DNA from: Thermodesulfovibrionia bacterium
GTDB lineage: Bacteria; Nitrospirota; Thermodesulfovibrionia; UBA6902
Reading direction: 5' to 3'
Assembly (NCBI GenBank): GCA_020053105.1
Contig: JAGVNU010000028.1
Coordinates: forward strand, 41,733 to 105,732
DNA length: 64,000 bases
Shown piece by piece: positions 38,738 through 49,316 of the stretch. The notes under the pieces were generated by a model that saw only the letters and a list, made by a program, of their open reading frames with translations, had not been told where the DNA came from and searched no databases. Both the position numbers and the translations under genes were made by a program. How positions within the stretch are numbered: the stretch's first letter is position 1; every line of letters begins with the position of its first letter.

Positions 38738-39809
38738 ACTGTTTTACGCCCTCTATGATGTTTATTCACCTTTTAACGTATTCCGTTATATTACGTTCAG
38801 GACCGCGCTTGCCATCATCACGGCGATAATGACGACGCTGATATTGGGTCCATGGATGATTGGAAAACTGAGGAAGTGGAGTTTTACCCAGCATGTCAGG
38901 GATGATGGGCCACAGACCCACTTAGGTAAAGAAGGGACCCCTACAATGGGTGGACTGTTGATCATTCTGTCCGTTACAACCAGTGTGTTACTATGGGGGG
39001 ATTTAAGCAACAGATATGTATTAATAATGATCGGGGCATTGCTGGGATTTGGTCTGATCGGATTTATAGACGACTATCTCAAGTCGATTAAGAAGAACCC
39101 GAAGGGACTGGGAGGATGGTATAAATTCGGCGCCCAGATCGTGCTGGCGCTCATAATAGGATTTTTCTTTTACCGCGACCCGAATGATATCTATGCCGCG
39201 AAATTAAGCATCCCCTTCTTCAAAAAATGGCTGATAGACCTTGGGTGGTTTTATATCCCGTTTTCCGTTTTTGTTATTGTAGGCTCTTCAAATGCAGTCA
39301 ATCTGACTGACGGCATAGACGGGCTCGCCATCGGACTGGTGGGGATAGCATGCCTGGCTAACGGGGCGCTTGTCTATATATCGGGCCATGCCGGGTTTTC
39401 GCAATACCTGAATGTTCTGTTCCTGCCGGGCACCGGCGAACTCACGGTTTTCTGCGGGGCCATGTTCGGAGCGTCGCTTGGTTTTTTGTGGTTCAACAGC
39501 TACCCGGCCGAGATTTTTATGGGGGACGTGGGCTCCCTCAGTCTTGGCGGGGCACTTGGAACGCTTGCGGTAATAACCAAACAGGAGATAGTCCTGGTGA
39601 TCGTCGGAGGTATTTTTGTTATTGAGACTGTTTCGGTAATGATACAGGTGGCTTCATTCAAGCTGACCGGCAAGAGGGTATTCAGGATGGCCCCTATTCA
39701 CCATCATTTTGAAGTAAAGGGATGGCCTGAGCCAAAGGTGATTGTACGGTTCTGGATAGTTGGGATTGTTCTGGCCCTGTTGAGTTTAACTACTTTGAAA
39801 GTGAGATGA
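38727..39809 (+). CDS. mraY: phospho-MurNAc-pentapeptide transferase MraY
   Basis: GTPTMGGLLI, NAVNLTDGIDGLAIG, PIHHHFEVKGWPEPKV. Confidence 0.97.
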   Translation: MLYKLFYALYDVYSPFNVFRYITFRTALAIITAIMTTLILGPWMIGKLRKWSFTQHVRDDGPQTHLGKEGTPTMGGLLIILSVTTSVLLWGDLSNRYVLIMIGALLGFGLIGFIDDYLKSIKKNPKGLGGWYKFGAQIVLALIIGFFFYRDPNDIYAAKLSIPFFKKWLIDLGWFYIPFSVFVIVGSSNAVNLTDGIDGLAIGLVGIACLANGALVYISGHAGFSQYLNVLFLPGTGELTVFCGAMFGASLGFLWFNSYPAEIFMGDVGSLSLGGALGTLAVITKQEIVLVIVGGIFVIETVSVMIQVASFKLTGKRVFRMAPIHHHFEVKGWPEPKVIVRFWIVGIVLALLSLTTLKVR

Positions 39810-39831
39810 AATACATATAACAGCTGGTAAG

Positions 39832-41328
39832 ATGATAAAAGTGGAACAAGTCAAAAAAAATAAGTTTAAAGGGAAAAACATCCTGGTAGTCGGGCTTGCA
39901 AGAAGCGGCACAGGCGCTGCCAACCTTCTTTCGGAATTAGGGGCCAGGGTATCGATTACTGACAGGAAATCCCCTGACAAGTTAGAAGAGCAGAGAAAAC
40001 AGTTGCTGCCCGGCGTGAAGTTCATAGATGAAGACAAAGCCGGGGGAGTTATCGATTCCCTGGATATGATAGTCATAAGTCCCGGGGTCCCTCTTTATGT
40101 CCCGCTTCTGGTCAAGGCAAATATCAAAGGGATACCTGTTATTGGAGAACTTGAGCTGGCTTATCAGGTGGGGAGATCAGTACTCAGCGGCCGGCAGTTA
40201 GATAGTGGCGGGGCGCTGCCTCGTAATTTCAAACTGACGCCTGTGTTTATCGGCATTACCGGTTCGAACGGAAAATCGACCACAACGACACTTGTTGACC
40301 TTATGCTGAAAGATGCAGGATTTAAGACACTGCTTGCAGGAAATATCGGCAATGCCCTGACAGAAGAAATTTCAAAGATCGTAGAGACGGGTTTAAAAAC
40401 AGTCTCTGCATATCCTGACTATTTTGTTACAGAAATTTCGAGTTTTCAACTTGAGACAATAGAGGAGTTCAGGCCGAATGTTGCCGCAATTCTTAACATA
40501 ACGCCTGACCATCTCGACAGATATGACAGCATGAAGGATTACTCTGATGCAAAGGCAAGGATTATTGAAAACCAGACCAGTGAAGATTATCTGGTCCTCA
40601 ACGCGGACGACCCGGAGACAATGAAGGTTGTAAGCGAAAAACTGGAAGATAAAAGTGAAAAACCGAAAATTGTTTATTTTAGCCGTATGTTCGAGGTGGA
40701 GGGCGCATATTTGAAGGACGGCCTGATACGTTTCAATTTGCCTGAATCCCATATTCAGCCTTCAGACTTCACGCTTCGGCCTTCAGACTTTAAGATTAAG
40801 GGAGCGCACAACATTGAAAATGCTATGGCAGCTTCCCTTATGGCTATTGTTTCAGGATGCGGGACTGATGCTGTCAGAAACGTCCTGATGGATTTTTCGG
40901 GACTTGAACACAGGGTTGAATTTGTTGATGATATAAATGGCGTCAGATTTATTAATGACTCAAAAGGCACGAATGTCGGAGCTGTGGCCAAATCGCTTGC
41001 GGATTTTGAAAACATAATCCTGATTATGGGCGGGCTGGATAAAGGGAGCGACTTTTCGGCGCTGGGGGACTTAATAAAAAGCAAGGTCAAGCTGCTTTTA
41101 TTGATCGGCGCGGCAGCGGATATAATAGCAGAGGCACTGGGGTCGTTTACCGAGACGCACAGAGTGTCCGGCCTCGGGGAGGCGGTCGCCCTGTCTATGT
41201 CAAAGGCCTCGTCAGGGGACATCGTAATGCTGTCTCCGGGCTGTGCCAGCTTTGACATGTATAAAGACTTTGAGGACAGGGGAAGAAAGTTTAAGGAAGC
41301 GGTAAGGGAGTTTAAAAATAGAAAATGA
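39832..41328 (+). CDS. murD: UDP-MurNAc-L-alanine:D-glutamate ligase MurD
   Basis: GLARSGTGAANLL, GITGSNGKSTTTTL, NDSKGTNVGAVAKSL. Confidence 0.95.
   Translation: MIKVEQVKKNKFKGKNILVVGLARSGTGAANLLSELGARVSITDRKSPDKLEEQRKQLLPGVKFIDEDKAGGVIDSLDMIVISPGVPLYVPLLVKANIKGIPVIGELELAYQVGRSVLSGRQLDSGGALPRNFKLTPVFIGITGSNGKSTTTTLVDLMLKDAGFKTLLAGNIGNALTEEISKIVETGLKTVSAYPDYFVTEISSFQLETIEEFRPNVAAILNITPDHLDRYDSMKDYSDAKARIIENQTSEDYLVLNADDPETMKVVSEKLEDKSEKPKIVYFSRMFEVEGAYLKDGLIRFNLPESHIQPSDFTLRPSDFKIKGAHNIENAMAASLMAIVSGCGTDAVRNVLMDFSGLEHRVEFVDDINGVRFINDSKGTNVGAVAKSLADFENIILIMGGLDKGSDFSALGDLIKSKVKLLLLIGAAADIIAEALGSFTETHRVSGLGEAVALSMSKASSGDIVMLSPGCASFDMYKDFEDRGRKFKEAVREFKNRK
40754..40794 (+). repeat. short direct repeat inside murD
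   Basis: TTCAGCCTTCAGACTTCACGCTTCGGCCTTCAGACTTTAAG encodes IQPSDFTLRPSDFK with PSDF duplicated. Confidence 0.6.
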
Positions 41329-41330
41329 TT

Positions 41331-41498
41331 AAATCTCAAATTACAGGCACCAAATTTCAAATAATATTCAAATCCCAAATGCCAATTAACAAAACCAATC
41401 ACAATACAACGTCTAATAATTTGAGCAAAAACTGTTTAGGTCATTGGAATTTGATTGTTGGGATTTATTTGATATTTGTAATTTGTAGTTTGAGATTT
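41331..41498. repeat. long imperfect inverted repeat between murD and ftsW
   Basis: AAATCTCAAATTACA...CAAATTTCAAATA...CAAATCCCAA vs inverse TTGGGATTTATTTGATATTTGTAATTTGTAGTTTGAGATTT; begins 3 nt after murD stop. Confidence 0.8.
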
Positions 41499-41524
41499 CA
41501 TTTTATCCCGGGGTATGGAAGATA

Positions 41525-42715
41525 ATGAATACTAAATATACCCGCAGCATATTAATTTCTGTATTGTTACTTGTTGGGATTGGTACCGTGATGGTCTACA
41601 GCTCCACTGCCCTCTTGTCGATGAGGGAAAATGGAAGCGGATTTAATTTTTTATGGAAGCATCTTTTCACTGTGTTCATCGGGACTGCCGTTATGTTACT
41701 GCTCTCAAGAACAGATTACCGGAAATACAGGGCGCTGGTGTATGTTCTGCTTGGATTGTCCGTTGTATTATTAGCGCTGGTATTTATGCCGGGTATCGGA
41801 ATTTCTGCCAACGGGGCAAGGAGATGGTTGAGGCTTTGGCCGACGACATTTCAGCCTTCAGAACTTGTAAAAGTGGTCATGGTGATTTTCCTCGCGGATT
41901 ATATGGACAAAAACCTTGACCGCATGAAGGACTTCCGTTATGGTATCGCGATTCCTCTCGGTGTCATGCTCTTTTTTCAGGTCATTATTATCCGGCAGCC
42001 TGACTTCGGAGCAGTAATGAGTCTTGGGATACTTACCTTTGCGCTGCTCATATTGGGGGGGGCCAGACTGAGACATATAGGCTCACTTGCGCTTCTTGCG
42101 CTCCCGGCTGTTTACATGCTTATTATGACATCTTCATACCGCTCCAAAAGGCTGTTGTGTTTCCTCGATCCGTGGAAGGATGCACAGGGCTGCGGATTTC
42201 AGCTTATCCAGTCTTTTATTGCCTTCGGCAACGGAAGTTTATGGGGGCTCGGTCTTGGAGGCAGCAAACAGAAACTGTATTTTCTGCCCGAGGCGCATAC
42301 CGACTTTATTTTTTCCCTTATCGGGGAGGAACTCGGCCTGGTTGGGGCAATGGTCGTGATCGCCATTTTTATCTGGTTGTTTGTAAAAGGGTTTCAGGTG
42401 TCGCTCAGGACCAGCGACCCGTTCAGTTATTTTCTGACCCTTGGCCTGACTATGCTCATAGGGGTGCAGGCCATTATAAATATTGCGGTATCAACAGGCT
42501 TGATGCCGACAAAGGGGCTGCCGCTGCCTTTTATAAGTTATGGCGGGTCAGCGCTTCTTATTAATATGGCAGCAGCGGGAATACTTATGAATATTGCAAA
42601 AAATTCGGATATCACTTCTCTCCCCTCCCCTCATACCCTGTACGTTAAGGGGGAAAGCAGGGGGGCCCTGATGAGGGCGGGAAGGGCACATTCCTGGAGT
42701 CACAGGCAAAGATGA
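41525..42715 (+). CDS. ftsW: peptidoglycan glycosyltransferase FtsW
   Basis: SEDS multi-TM, FQPSELVKVVMVIFLADY, FSLIGEELGLVGA, TGLMPTKGLPLPFISYGGSALL. Confidence 0.95.
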   Translation: MNTKYTRSILISVLLLVGIGTVMVYSSTALLSMRENGSGFNFLWKHLFTVFIGTAVMLLLSRTDYRKYRALVYVLLGLSVVLLALVFMPGIGISANGARRWLRLWPTTFQPSELVKVVMVIFLADYMDKNLDRMKDFRYGIAIPLGVMLFFQVIIIRQPDFGAVMSLGILTFALLILGGARLRHIGSLALLALPAVYMLIMTSSYRSKRLLCFLDPWKDAQGCGFQLIQSFIAFGNGSLWGLGLGGSKQKLYFLPEAHTDFIFSLIGEELGLVGAMVVIAIFIWLFVKGFQVSLRTSDPFSYFLTLGLTMLIGVQAIINIAVSTGLMPTKGLPLPFISYGGSALLINMAAAGILMNIAKNSDITSLPSPHTLYVKGESRGALMRAGRAHSWSHRQR

Positions 42716-43887
42716 AAATTATTATCGCAGGAGGAGGAACAGGAGGACATATTTTCCCTGCGTTAGCGCTTGCAAAGGAATTAAGAAACACCAGCGCTGA
42801 CGTGAGAGTTACTTTTGTCGGAACTGCCAGAGGTCTGGAGGCCAGGGTCATCCCCAAGGAGGGGTATGATATCAGGTTTATAAGGTCTGAAGGTCTTGTG
42901 GGCAAGGGGCTTTTTAAGACTGCGAAATCACTCATGAAGGTCCCGATATCGCTGAAGGATTCATATGACATACTGAAGGACATTAAACCGGACCTGGTCC
43001 TGGGTGTCGGGGGATACAGTTCAGGCCCTGTGGTCCTGTGCGCGAAGATGATGGGTATACCAACAATCATACATGAACAGAATACAGTCCCCGGGTTTGC
43101 GAACAAGATCCTCGGTGGATTTGTCGATACCGTTGCAGTCACGTACCATGAGAGCATAAAATATTTCCCCCCTGGGAAAACCTATCTGACCGGCAACCCC
43201 ATAAGGGCGGAGATACTGAAGGGCAGCAGGGACAGGGGCTATGAGAATTTCAGTCTTGACCGGGACCGTTTTACGATATTTGTGTTCGGCGGAAGTTCAG
43301 GGGCAAGCAGCATCAATAAGGCAGTTGCCGAGGCATTGGCATACCTTGAGCCGCTGAAAGACCGTATACAGTTTCTGCATCAGACAGGAGACAGGGAGTG
43401 TGATTCGGTAAAAGAGGTATACCGATCTAGAGAATTCAGGGGGACGGTCATCCCCTTTGCGTATGAAATGGCGGACGCCTATGCTGTGGCGGACCTCATT
43501 ATTTCGCGGGCCGGGGCCACTACGCTTGCTGAGCTGACTGCGTGCGGCAAGGCCGCCATTTTAGTGCCGTATCCGTACGCGGCCGCGAACCATCAGGAAA
43601 TCAATGCAAGAAAACTCTGGGACATAGGCGCAGCGCAGATGGTCCTTGAAAGAGACCTTAACGGCAAAACGCTCTCGGACCTGATTAAGCATCTGCTGGA
43701 GCAGCCCGACGATATAGGGGAAATGGAACGCACAAGCAAGACGCTCGGCAGCAGTGATGCGGCGAGAAAAGTAGTTGAACTTATGATGGGACTATTAAAA
43801 AAAAAGACAGAATATAGAAGACCGGTGACAGGACACAGAGAACAGATGATTTCAAAGATAATTGATAAAGGACATGTGAATGTATAA
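42712..43887 (+). CDS. murG: UDP-GlcNAc:undecaprenyl-PP-MurNAc-pentapeptide transferase MurG
   Basis: IAGGGTGGHIFPALALA, VVGGYSSGPVV-type motif (VLGVGGYSSGPVVL), FVFGGSSGASSIN, RAGATTLAEL. Confidence 0.96.
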   Translation: MKIIIAGGGTGGHIFPALALAKELRNTSADVRVTFVGTARGLEARVIPKEGYDIRFIRSEGLVGKGLFKTAKSLMKVPISLKDSYDILKDIKPDLVLGVGGYSSGPVVLCAKMMGIPTIIHEQNTVPGFANKILGGFVDTVAVTYHESIKYFPPGKTYLTGNPIRAEILKGSRDRGYENFSLDRDRFTIFVFGGSSGASSINKAVAEALAYLEPLKDRIQFLHQTGDRECDSVKEVYRSREFRGTVIPFAYEMADAYAVADLIISRAGATTLAELTACGKAAILVPYPYAAANHQEINARKLWDIGAAQMVLERDLNGKTLSDLIKHLLEQPDDIGEMERTSKTLGSSDAARKVVELMMGLLKKKTEYRRPVTGHREQMISKIIDKGHVNV

Positions 43888-45310
43888 ACGGTTTGAAAAA
43901 GTGCACTTTGTAGGGATAGGCGGCGTCGGCATGAGCGGCATTGCCGAGGTGCTGCATAATCTCGGTTATGAAGTGGAGGGCTCTGATCTGAAGGGGTCTG
44001 AAACAACAAAAAGGCTTACGGCAATGGGGATCAGCATAAGCATCGGCCACAGGGCGGAAAATGTGAGGAAGGCCGATGTGGTTGTTATATCTTCCGCGGT
44101 CAAGTCCAGTAATCCGGAAGTGGAAGCCGCAAGAAAACTGTCGATCCCCGTAATCCCAAGGGCCGAGATGCTTGCCGAGCTGGCAAGGCTCAAATACGGG
44201 GTGCTTGTGGCCGGGGCGCACGGGAAGACGACTACGACCTCCCTGGTTGCGAGTGTCCTAGGTGAAGGAAAGCTGGACCCCACCGTTGTTATCGGCGGCA
44301 AGCTTAAAGGCATAGGAAGCAATGCAAAGCTCGGCTGGGGAGAGTTCCTTGTAGCTGAAGCGGATGAAAGCGACGGTTCATTTCTGAAACTGTCGCCCAC
44401 TATCGCTGTCGTGACAAATATAGACAGGGAGCATATGGATTATTTTAAAAACATCGAAGAAATAAAAGGCGCCTTTCTTTCATTTATAAATAAGGTGCCC
44501 TTTTACGGACTGTCGATACTTTGCGGTGACAATGATTATATTAAAGAACTGATGCCGAAGATCCAGCGCAGGTTTATTACATACGGACTGGGTGAAGGCA
44601 TGGACCTTACGGCAAGGGACATAAGGACAGAGGGTCTGGGTTCAGTATTTGAAGCGGTCCTGAACGGCAAGTCTCTCGGACCGTTTAAGGTGCCATTAAT
44701 AGGCAGGCACAATGTCAGCAACAGCCTGGCAGCAATTGCGGTCGCCAATGAACTGAAGGTCAGCATGGACATCATAAGAGAGGCCCTCAGGAATTTCAGC
44801 GGGGTCCAGAGGAGGTTTGAGTTAAAAGGGACTGCTGACGGTATTAATGTGGTTGATGACTACGGACACCACCCTGCCGAGATCATGGCCACGCTGAAGG
44901 CGGCACGGGAAGCGCGGGACGCGGCGCTCAGGGCACAGGATACGGCGCCGGGAACACAGGCTGCGGGACGCGGAAGGATTGTGGTCCTTTTCCAGCCGCA
45001 CCGCTACACGAGGACCAGAGACCTGCTCAGTGAATTCATCGACGCATTTTCGGACGCGGACAAGGTGATATTAATGGACATATATCCTGCCGGGGAAAAG
45101 CCGCTGCCGGGAGTCAATTCACAGCTCCTGTACAGAGGAATAAAGGACACTGGCAAGGACATTGAGTATATATCGAACAGGGAGGAGATACTGGACTACC
45201 TTGATGCGGAATTGAAAGAAGGGGAGATGCTGCTGACCCTGGGCGCGGGAGATGTGTGGAAGATCGGTGAGGAGTTTCTAAAGGTGAAATCCAATGCTTA
45301 TAGAAGGTAA
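43880..45310 (+). CDS. murC: UDP-MurNAc:L-alanine ligase MurC
   Basis: VHFVGIGGVGMSGIAEVL, GAHGKTTTTSLV, DDYGHHPAEIMATL, FQPHRYTRT. Confidence 0.96.
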   Translation: MYKRFEKVHFVGIGGVGMSGIAEVLHNLGYEVEGSDLKGSETTKRLTAMGISISIGHRAENVRKADVVVISSAVKSSNPEVEAARKLSIPVIPRAEMLAELARLKYGVLVAGAHGKTTTTSLVASVLGEGKLDPTVVIGGKLKGIGSNAKLGWGEFLVAEADESDGSFLKLSPTIAVVTNIDREHMDYFKNIEEIKGAFLSFINKVPFYGLSILCGDNDYIKELMPKIQRRFITYGLGEGMDLTARDIRTEGLGSVFEAVLNGKSLGPFKVPLIGRHNVSNSLAAIAVANELKVSMDIIREALRNFSGVQRRFELKGTADGINVVDDYGHHPAEIMATLKAAREARDAALRAQDTAPGTQAAGRGRIVVLFQPHRYTRTRDLLSEFIDAFSDADKVILMDIYPAGEKPLPGVNSQLLYRGIKDTGKDIEYISNREEILDYLDAELKEGEMLLTLGAGDVWKIGEEFLKVKSNAYRR

Positions 45311-46235
45311 TGTAATGCAGGATTTGGAAACTGAGATCAGAAAACTTATAAAAGGCGAAATTAAATTCGATGAGCCCTTGTCTGCGCATACGTCGCTGGG
45401 GATAGGCGGGCCTGTTGACATCATGGTCTTTCCTGAAGACCCCACGTCACTTAAGAATGTACTGCTGGTCGCTGAAAAAGAAAATATCCCTGTATTTGTT
45501 CTTGGCGCGGGAACGAACCTGCTTGCTTCGGACAGTAGAATAGAAGGACTGGCCGTGTCCCTGAAGGCCTTCAGGAGCATAGAATTAACAAGAGACTCAG
45601 ATGAGAATAATGTTGTTCTATATGCCGGCTCAGGGGTGCCTCTTCCAATGCTTGTAAACTTTGCGCGGAAGTACGGCTATTCAGGCATAGAGGCCCTTGC
45701 CGGAATCCCCGGTTATGTCGGCGGAGCTGTTTATATGAACGCCGGGTCGTTCGGCACGGAAATGAAGGATGTAATTGTCTCTGTGGCAAGCATGAATTCA
45801 CACGGCGAAATTATGATTTCAGATAAGGACAAACTGGGATTTTCATACAGGAGTTTCAATTTGCCTGCGGGTTCGATTATACTCAGCGCCAATATAATTC
45901 TCAGAAGAGACGACCCCGCTGAAGTGGACAGACGCACAAGGGAATTCTTAAGCAGGAAAAAAACCTCGCAGCCTCTCGGGGAATTATCTGCCGGGTGTGT
46001 CTTTAAAAATCCGCCGGGCGACTCTGCAGGCAGGTTAATAGACGCTGCCGGATGCAAAGGAATGAGAACAGGCGGCGTGGAAGTCAGCAGGGTGCATGCA
46101 AATTATTTTATAAATAAAGGCGGGGCGACCTGCAGGGATTTTATAGAGCTTATGCAAACTGTAAAGGCAAAGGTCAAGGCATACAGCGGGACTGACCTTG
46201 AACCGGAGGTAAAGATTACAGGAGAGATTATATGA
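45294..46235 (+). CDS. murB: UDP-N-acetylenolpyruvoylglucosamine reductase MurB
   Basis: [66 protein letters not shown]. Confidence 0.95.
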   Translation: MLIEGNVMQDLETEIRKLIKGEIKFDEPLSAHTSLGIGGPVDIMVFPEDPTSLKNVLLVAEKENIPVFVLGAGTNLLASDSRIEGLAVSLKAFRSIELTRDSDENNVVLYAGSGVPLPMLVNFARKYGYSGIEALAGIPGYVGGAVYMNAGSFGTEMKDVIVSVASMNSHGEIMISDKDKLGFSYRSFNLPAGSIILSANIILRRDDPAEVDRRTREFLSRKKTSQPLGELSAGCVFKNPPGDSAGRLIDAAGCKGMRTGGVEVSRVHANYFINKGGATCRDFIELMQTVKAKVKAYSGTDLEPEVKITGEII

Positions 46236-47188
46236 CTAAAGCATTGGCGACAAAAAAAAGGGTAGGCGTATTGATGGGAGGGCTCTCTGCGGAGAGGGAC
46301 ATTTCCATGAGAAGCGGACTTGCCGTATATCAGGGCCTGCAGGAACTGGGGTATAACGTTGCGCTTGTAGATGTCGGCAAAGACATAGTGGATGTAATAA
46401 AGAAAGAGAAGGTGAAGATCGCCTTCCTCGCTCTCCACGGAGGCACAGGAGAAAACGGGGCCATTCAGGGACTGCTTGATGTGATCGGCATTCCTTATAC
46501 TGGGTCAGGCGTCCTGGCATCTGCCCTTGCCATGGATAAAGAGGCCTCAAAGAAGATCTTTATGTATCACGGACTGAGTGTAGCTCCATTTATAGTTGTC
46601 AGTCAGGGGCCCAAAGTCAAAGGTAAAAAAACACCGGGGCCCGGAACAATGAACCCTGACTTTCCGCTTCCGTGGGTCGTAAAGCCGACTACCGAGGGGT
46701 CCAGCATAGGGGTCAGCATTGTAAAAGAGGAAAGCGGCCTGAAGGCTGCGGTGGACAAGGCCTTTTCATTCGGCCCCAGGGTGATTGTTGAGAAGTTCAT
46801 AAAGGGCAGGGAGCTTCATATTGCCGTGGTCGGCGGCAGGGTGCTTGGCGGGGTAGAAGTAAGACCCTCTCTGGAATTTTATAATTATGAGGCGAAATAT
46901 ACATCGGGACTGACCGAGTATATAATACCGCCTGAGATTGATGAAGCGGTATATGAAAATACAAAAGGCATGGCCCTTAAAACCTTTCAGGCGCTGGGAT
47001 GCTCCGGGGCCGCGAGAGTTGATTTCATCGTAGAAGAAGGCAGTAATACGCCGTATGTGCTCGAAGTCAATACGCTGCCCGGTATGACTACGACGAGCCT
47101 GCTTCCGAAAATTGCAGCTTCGGCCGGCATGGACTTTAAAGCCCTTATAGAGGAGATACTCAGGCTTGCAGTCAAAGAGAAGGAATAA
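46232..47188 (+). CDS. ddl: D-alanine:D-alanine ligase
   Basis: [62 protein letters not shown]. Confidence 0.95.
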   Translation: MTKALATKKRVGVLMGGLSAERDISMRSGLAVYQGLQELGYNVALVDVGKDIVDVIKKEKVKIAFLALHGGTGENGAIQGLLDVIGIPYTGSGVLASALAMDKEASKKIFMYHGLSVAPFIVVSQGPKVKGKKTPGPGTMNPDFPLPWVVKPTTEGSSIGVSIVKEESGLKAAVDKAFSFGPRVIVEKFIKGRELHIAVVGGRVLGGVEVRPSLEFYNYEAKYTSGLTEYIIPPEIDEAVYENTKGMALKTFQALGCSGAARVDFIVEEGSNTPYVLEVNTLPGMTTTSLLPKIAASAGMDFKALIEEILRLAVKEKE

Positions 47189-47957
47189 AAAAAACAAGGC
47201 AGCCTCCAGGCGTGGAGGGAAAGCCGTATTATTTTTTAAAAGGGCGACCATGGTCCTCCTGGCAGTTGTCGTCACTGCGGCGGCTGTACTGGGGCTGAAA
47301 ATGTTCGCGGAGCAATTAAGGGTGGAAGATATTATAATTTCAGGCAACTCCCGCCTTGAAAGGGAAGATGTTCTGGATTCCCTGAAAGTAAGAAGGGGAG
47401 AGTCGCTTTTAAATCTTCATTTCTCAGAACTCAGGGGACGGCTTAAAGCGAACTCCTGGATAAAAAAAGTGGACCTGAGAAAACAGTACCCGGACACACT
47501 TGAAATCAGGATCGAAGAAGCGGAGCCAAAGGCCCTGTTAAGCATTAATGACCAGTTGTACCTTGTTGACGGGGACGGGAACAGGCTTGAGAGCATTAAA
47601 GGTGAGACGACCCCCTTCCTGCCGGTGATAAAGAACATTGATCCCGTGCTGAGAAAAGAAATGAGTGAGGCACTCAAGCTGGTCGCGGCAATGTCAGGCA
47701 AAGGCGCTTTTGCCGATAGGGAGTCCATAGAAATCGGTCTTGAGTCATACGGGCTCACGGTCCGGATGGACGGTGAGTTTATAAAGGTCGGTTACGACGA
47801 CTACGAGGAAAAATTTGCGAGATGGATAGAGCTTGAACCGGAGATCAGAAAGAGGGGTCTGCCGGTCCAGTATGTTGACCTGAGATTCAAGGACTCCGTA
47901 ATAGTGAAGCCTGTGGAAGAAGAGAAGGAAGCTAAAAAAGAGAAAGGCAAGGCCTAG
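47166..47957 (+). CDS. ftsQ: cell division protein FtsQ
   Basis: POTRA region [49 protein letters not shown]; position before ftsA. Confidence 0.88.
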   Translation: MQSKRRNKKNKAASRRGGKAVLFFKRATMVLLAVVVTAAAVLGLKMFAEQLRVEDIIISGNSRLEREDVLDSLKVRRGESLLNLHFSELRGRLKANSWIKKVDLRKQYPDTLEIRIEEAEPKALLSINDQLYLVDGDGNRLESIKGETTPFLPVIKNIDPVLRKEMSEALKLVAAMSGKGAFADRESIEIGLESYGLTVRMDGEFIKVGYDDYEEKFARWIELEPEIRKRGLPVQYVDLRFKDSVIVKPVEEEKEAKKEKGKA

Positions 47958-47964
47958 TCCTGAA

Positions 47965-49308
47965 ATGTATTTTGGATTTGTGAAAGAAACGGCATTAAAA
48001 AAAGACCATCTTGTTGTGGGGCTTGATATCGGCACGACCAGGATATGCGCAGTTGTCGCCGAGGTGTCTTCTATGCAAAAACAGGGGAAGCGGGGCTTTT
48101 TCACGAAGTTTAAAAAAGCAGACGTATTGCAGGATGATCACTATAACGTCCACGGCAGCGGCATCAATATAATAGGTGTCGGCAGTGCGCCTTCAAGGGG
48201 CATCAAAAAAGGCGTAATAACGAATATCGAGAGTACTGTGGATTCAATAGTTGAGGCGGTACAGGAGGCGGAAACAGCGGCAGGGGTGGACATAAAGGCC
48301 GTTCATATAACTATTACCGGAGCGCATATCGGCTGCCTCTCCAGCCACGGCGTTATCGCAGTAAAAGAAAAAGAGATAGGGCACAGGGAAGTGGACCATG
48401 TGATAGAAGCGGCAAGGGCGGTCGCGATCCCCTTTGACAGGGAGATACTCCATGTGGTCCCATCGGGATTTATTGTGGACGGACAGAGCGGCATTACCGA
48501 CCCGAGAGGGATGGCGGGCGTGAGGCTTGAAACAAATGTGAAGATAATAACCGGCGCTACAGCTTCCGTTCAGAACCTGATGAGGAGCTGCGAGAAGGCG
48601 GGCCTGGATGTGACAGGCGTTGTTTTTCAGCCCATTGCCTCTGCGGCAGCTGTTTTGACCCAGGATGAAAAGGACCTCGGAGTTGCAGTTATTGATATCG
48701 GAGGCGGGACAACGGACATGGCGCTCTATTACGACGGCAGTATCTGTCATTCAGCCGTCTTTGCCGTCGGCGGAAACAATTTTACAAATGACGTTGCCGT
48801 CGGCTTAAGGACCCCGGCGCAGGAGGCCGAGCGGATAAAGAAGAAGCATGGTTGTGTAATGATATCATGCATTAAAAGCGATGAAGAGATAGAGATAGGT
48901 TCTGCTGACGGTAAACTGTTCAGAAGTATACCGAGAAGACATCTGATCGAGATCCTCCAGCCCAGGGCCGAAGAATTGTTCGGGCTCCTGAAAGACGAAA
49001 TTACAGCCGGGGGGTTTCAGAAGGTCATCAATTCAGGTGTTGTACTTACAGGAGGCGCTGCTGCGATGGAAGGAATGGCCGCTATGGCTGAGAACATCCT
49101 TGAACTTCCTGTGAGGATAGGGACGCCGACCGGCTTTGAAGGGGCAGATGAAATGAAAGGAGACCCTTCCTTTGCGGCTGCTGCGGGACTGGCAATATAC
49201 TGCGCGGAAGAAAGCATGCCTTTGACGGGATTCAATAGCAGCGGGATAGTCGGGATGAAGGCAAAGGTGAAGGGGTGGTATGAGGAGGCCTTTAAAATAT
49301 TCAGCTAA
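47965..49308 (+). CDS. ftsA: cell division protein FtsA
   Basis: VVGLDIGTTRICAVVAEV, ITGAHI, VVLTGGAAAMEGM. Confidence 0.94.
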   Translation: MYFGFVKETALKKDHLVVGLDIGTTRICAVVAEVSSMQKQGKRGFFTKFKKADVLQDDHYNVHGSGINIIGVGSAPSRGIKKGVITNIESTVDSIVEAVQEAETAAGVDIKAVHITITGAHIGCLSSHGVIAVKEKEIGHREVDHVIEAARAVAIPFDREILHVVPSGFIVDGQSGITDPRGMAGVRLETNVKIITGATASVQNLMRSCEKAGLDVTGVVFQPIASAAAVLTQDEKDLGVAVIDIGGGTTDMALYYDGSICHSAVFAVGGNNFTNDVAVGLRTPAQEAERIKKKHGCVMISCIKSDEEIEIGSADGKLFRSIPRRHLIEILQPRAEELFGLLKDEITAGGFQKVINSGVVLTGGAAAMEGMAAMAENILELPVRIGTPTGFEGADEMKGDPSFAAAAGLAIYCAEESMPLTGFNSSGIVGMKAKVKGWYEEAFKIFS

Positions 49309-49316
49309 TGAAAATG

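Noticed and set aside
41325-41525. 66-aa ORF between murD and ftsW
   Set aside because: Lies entirely over the long inverted repeat; no gene-like features
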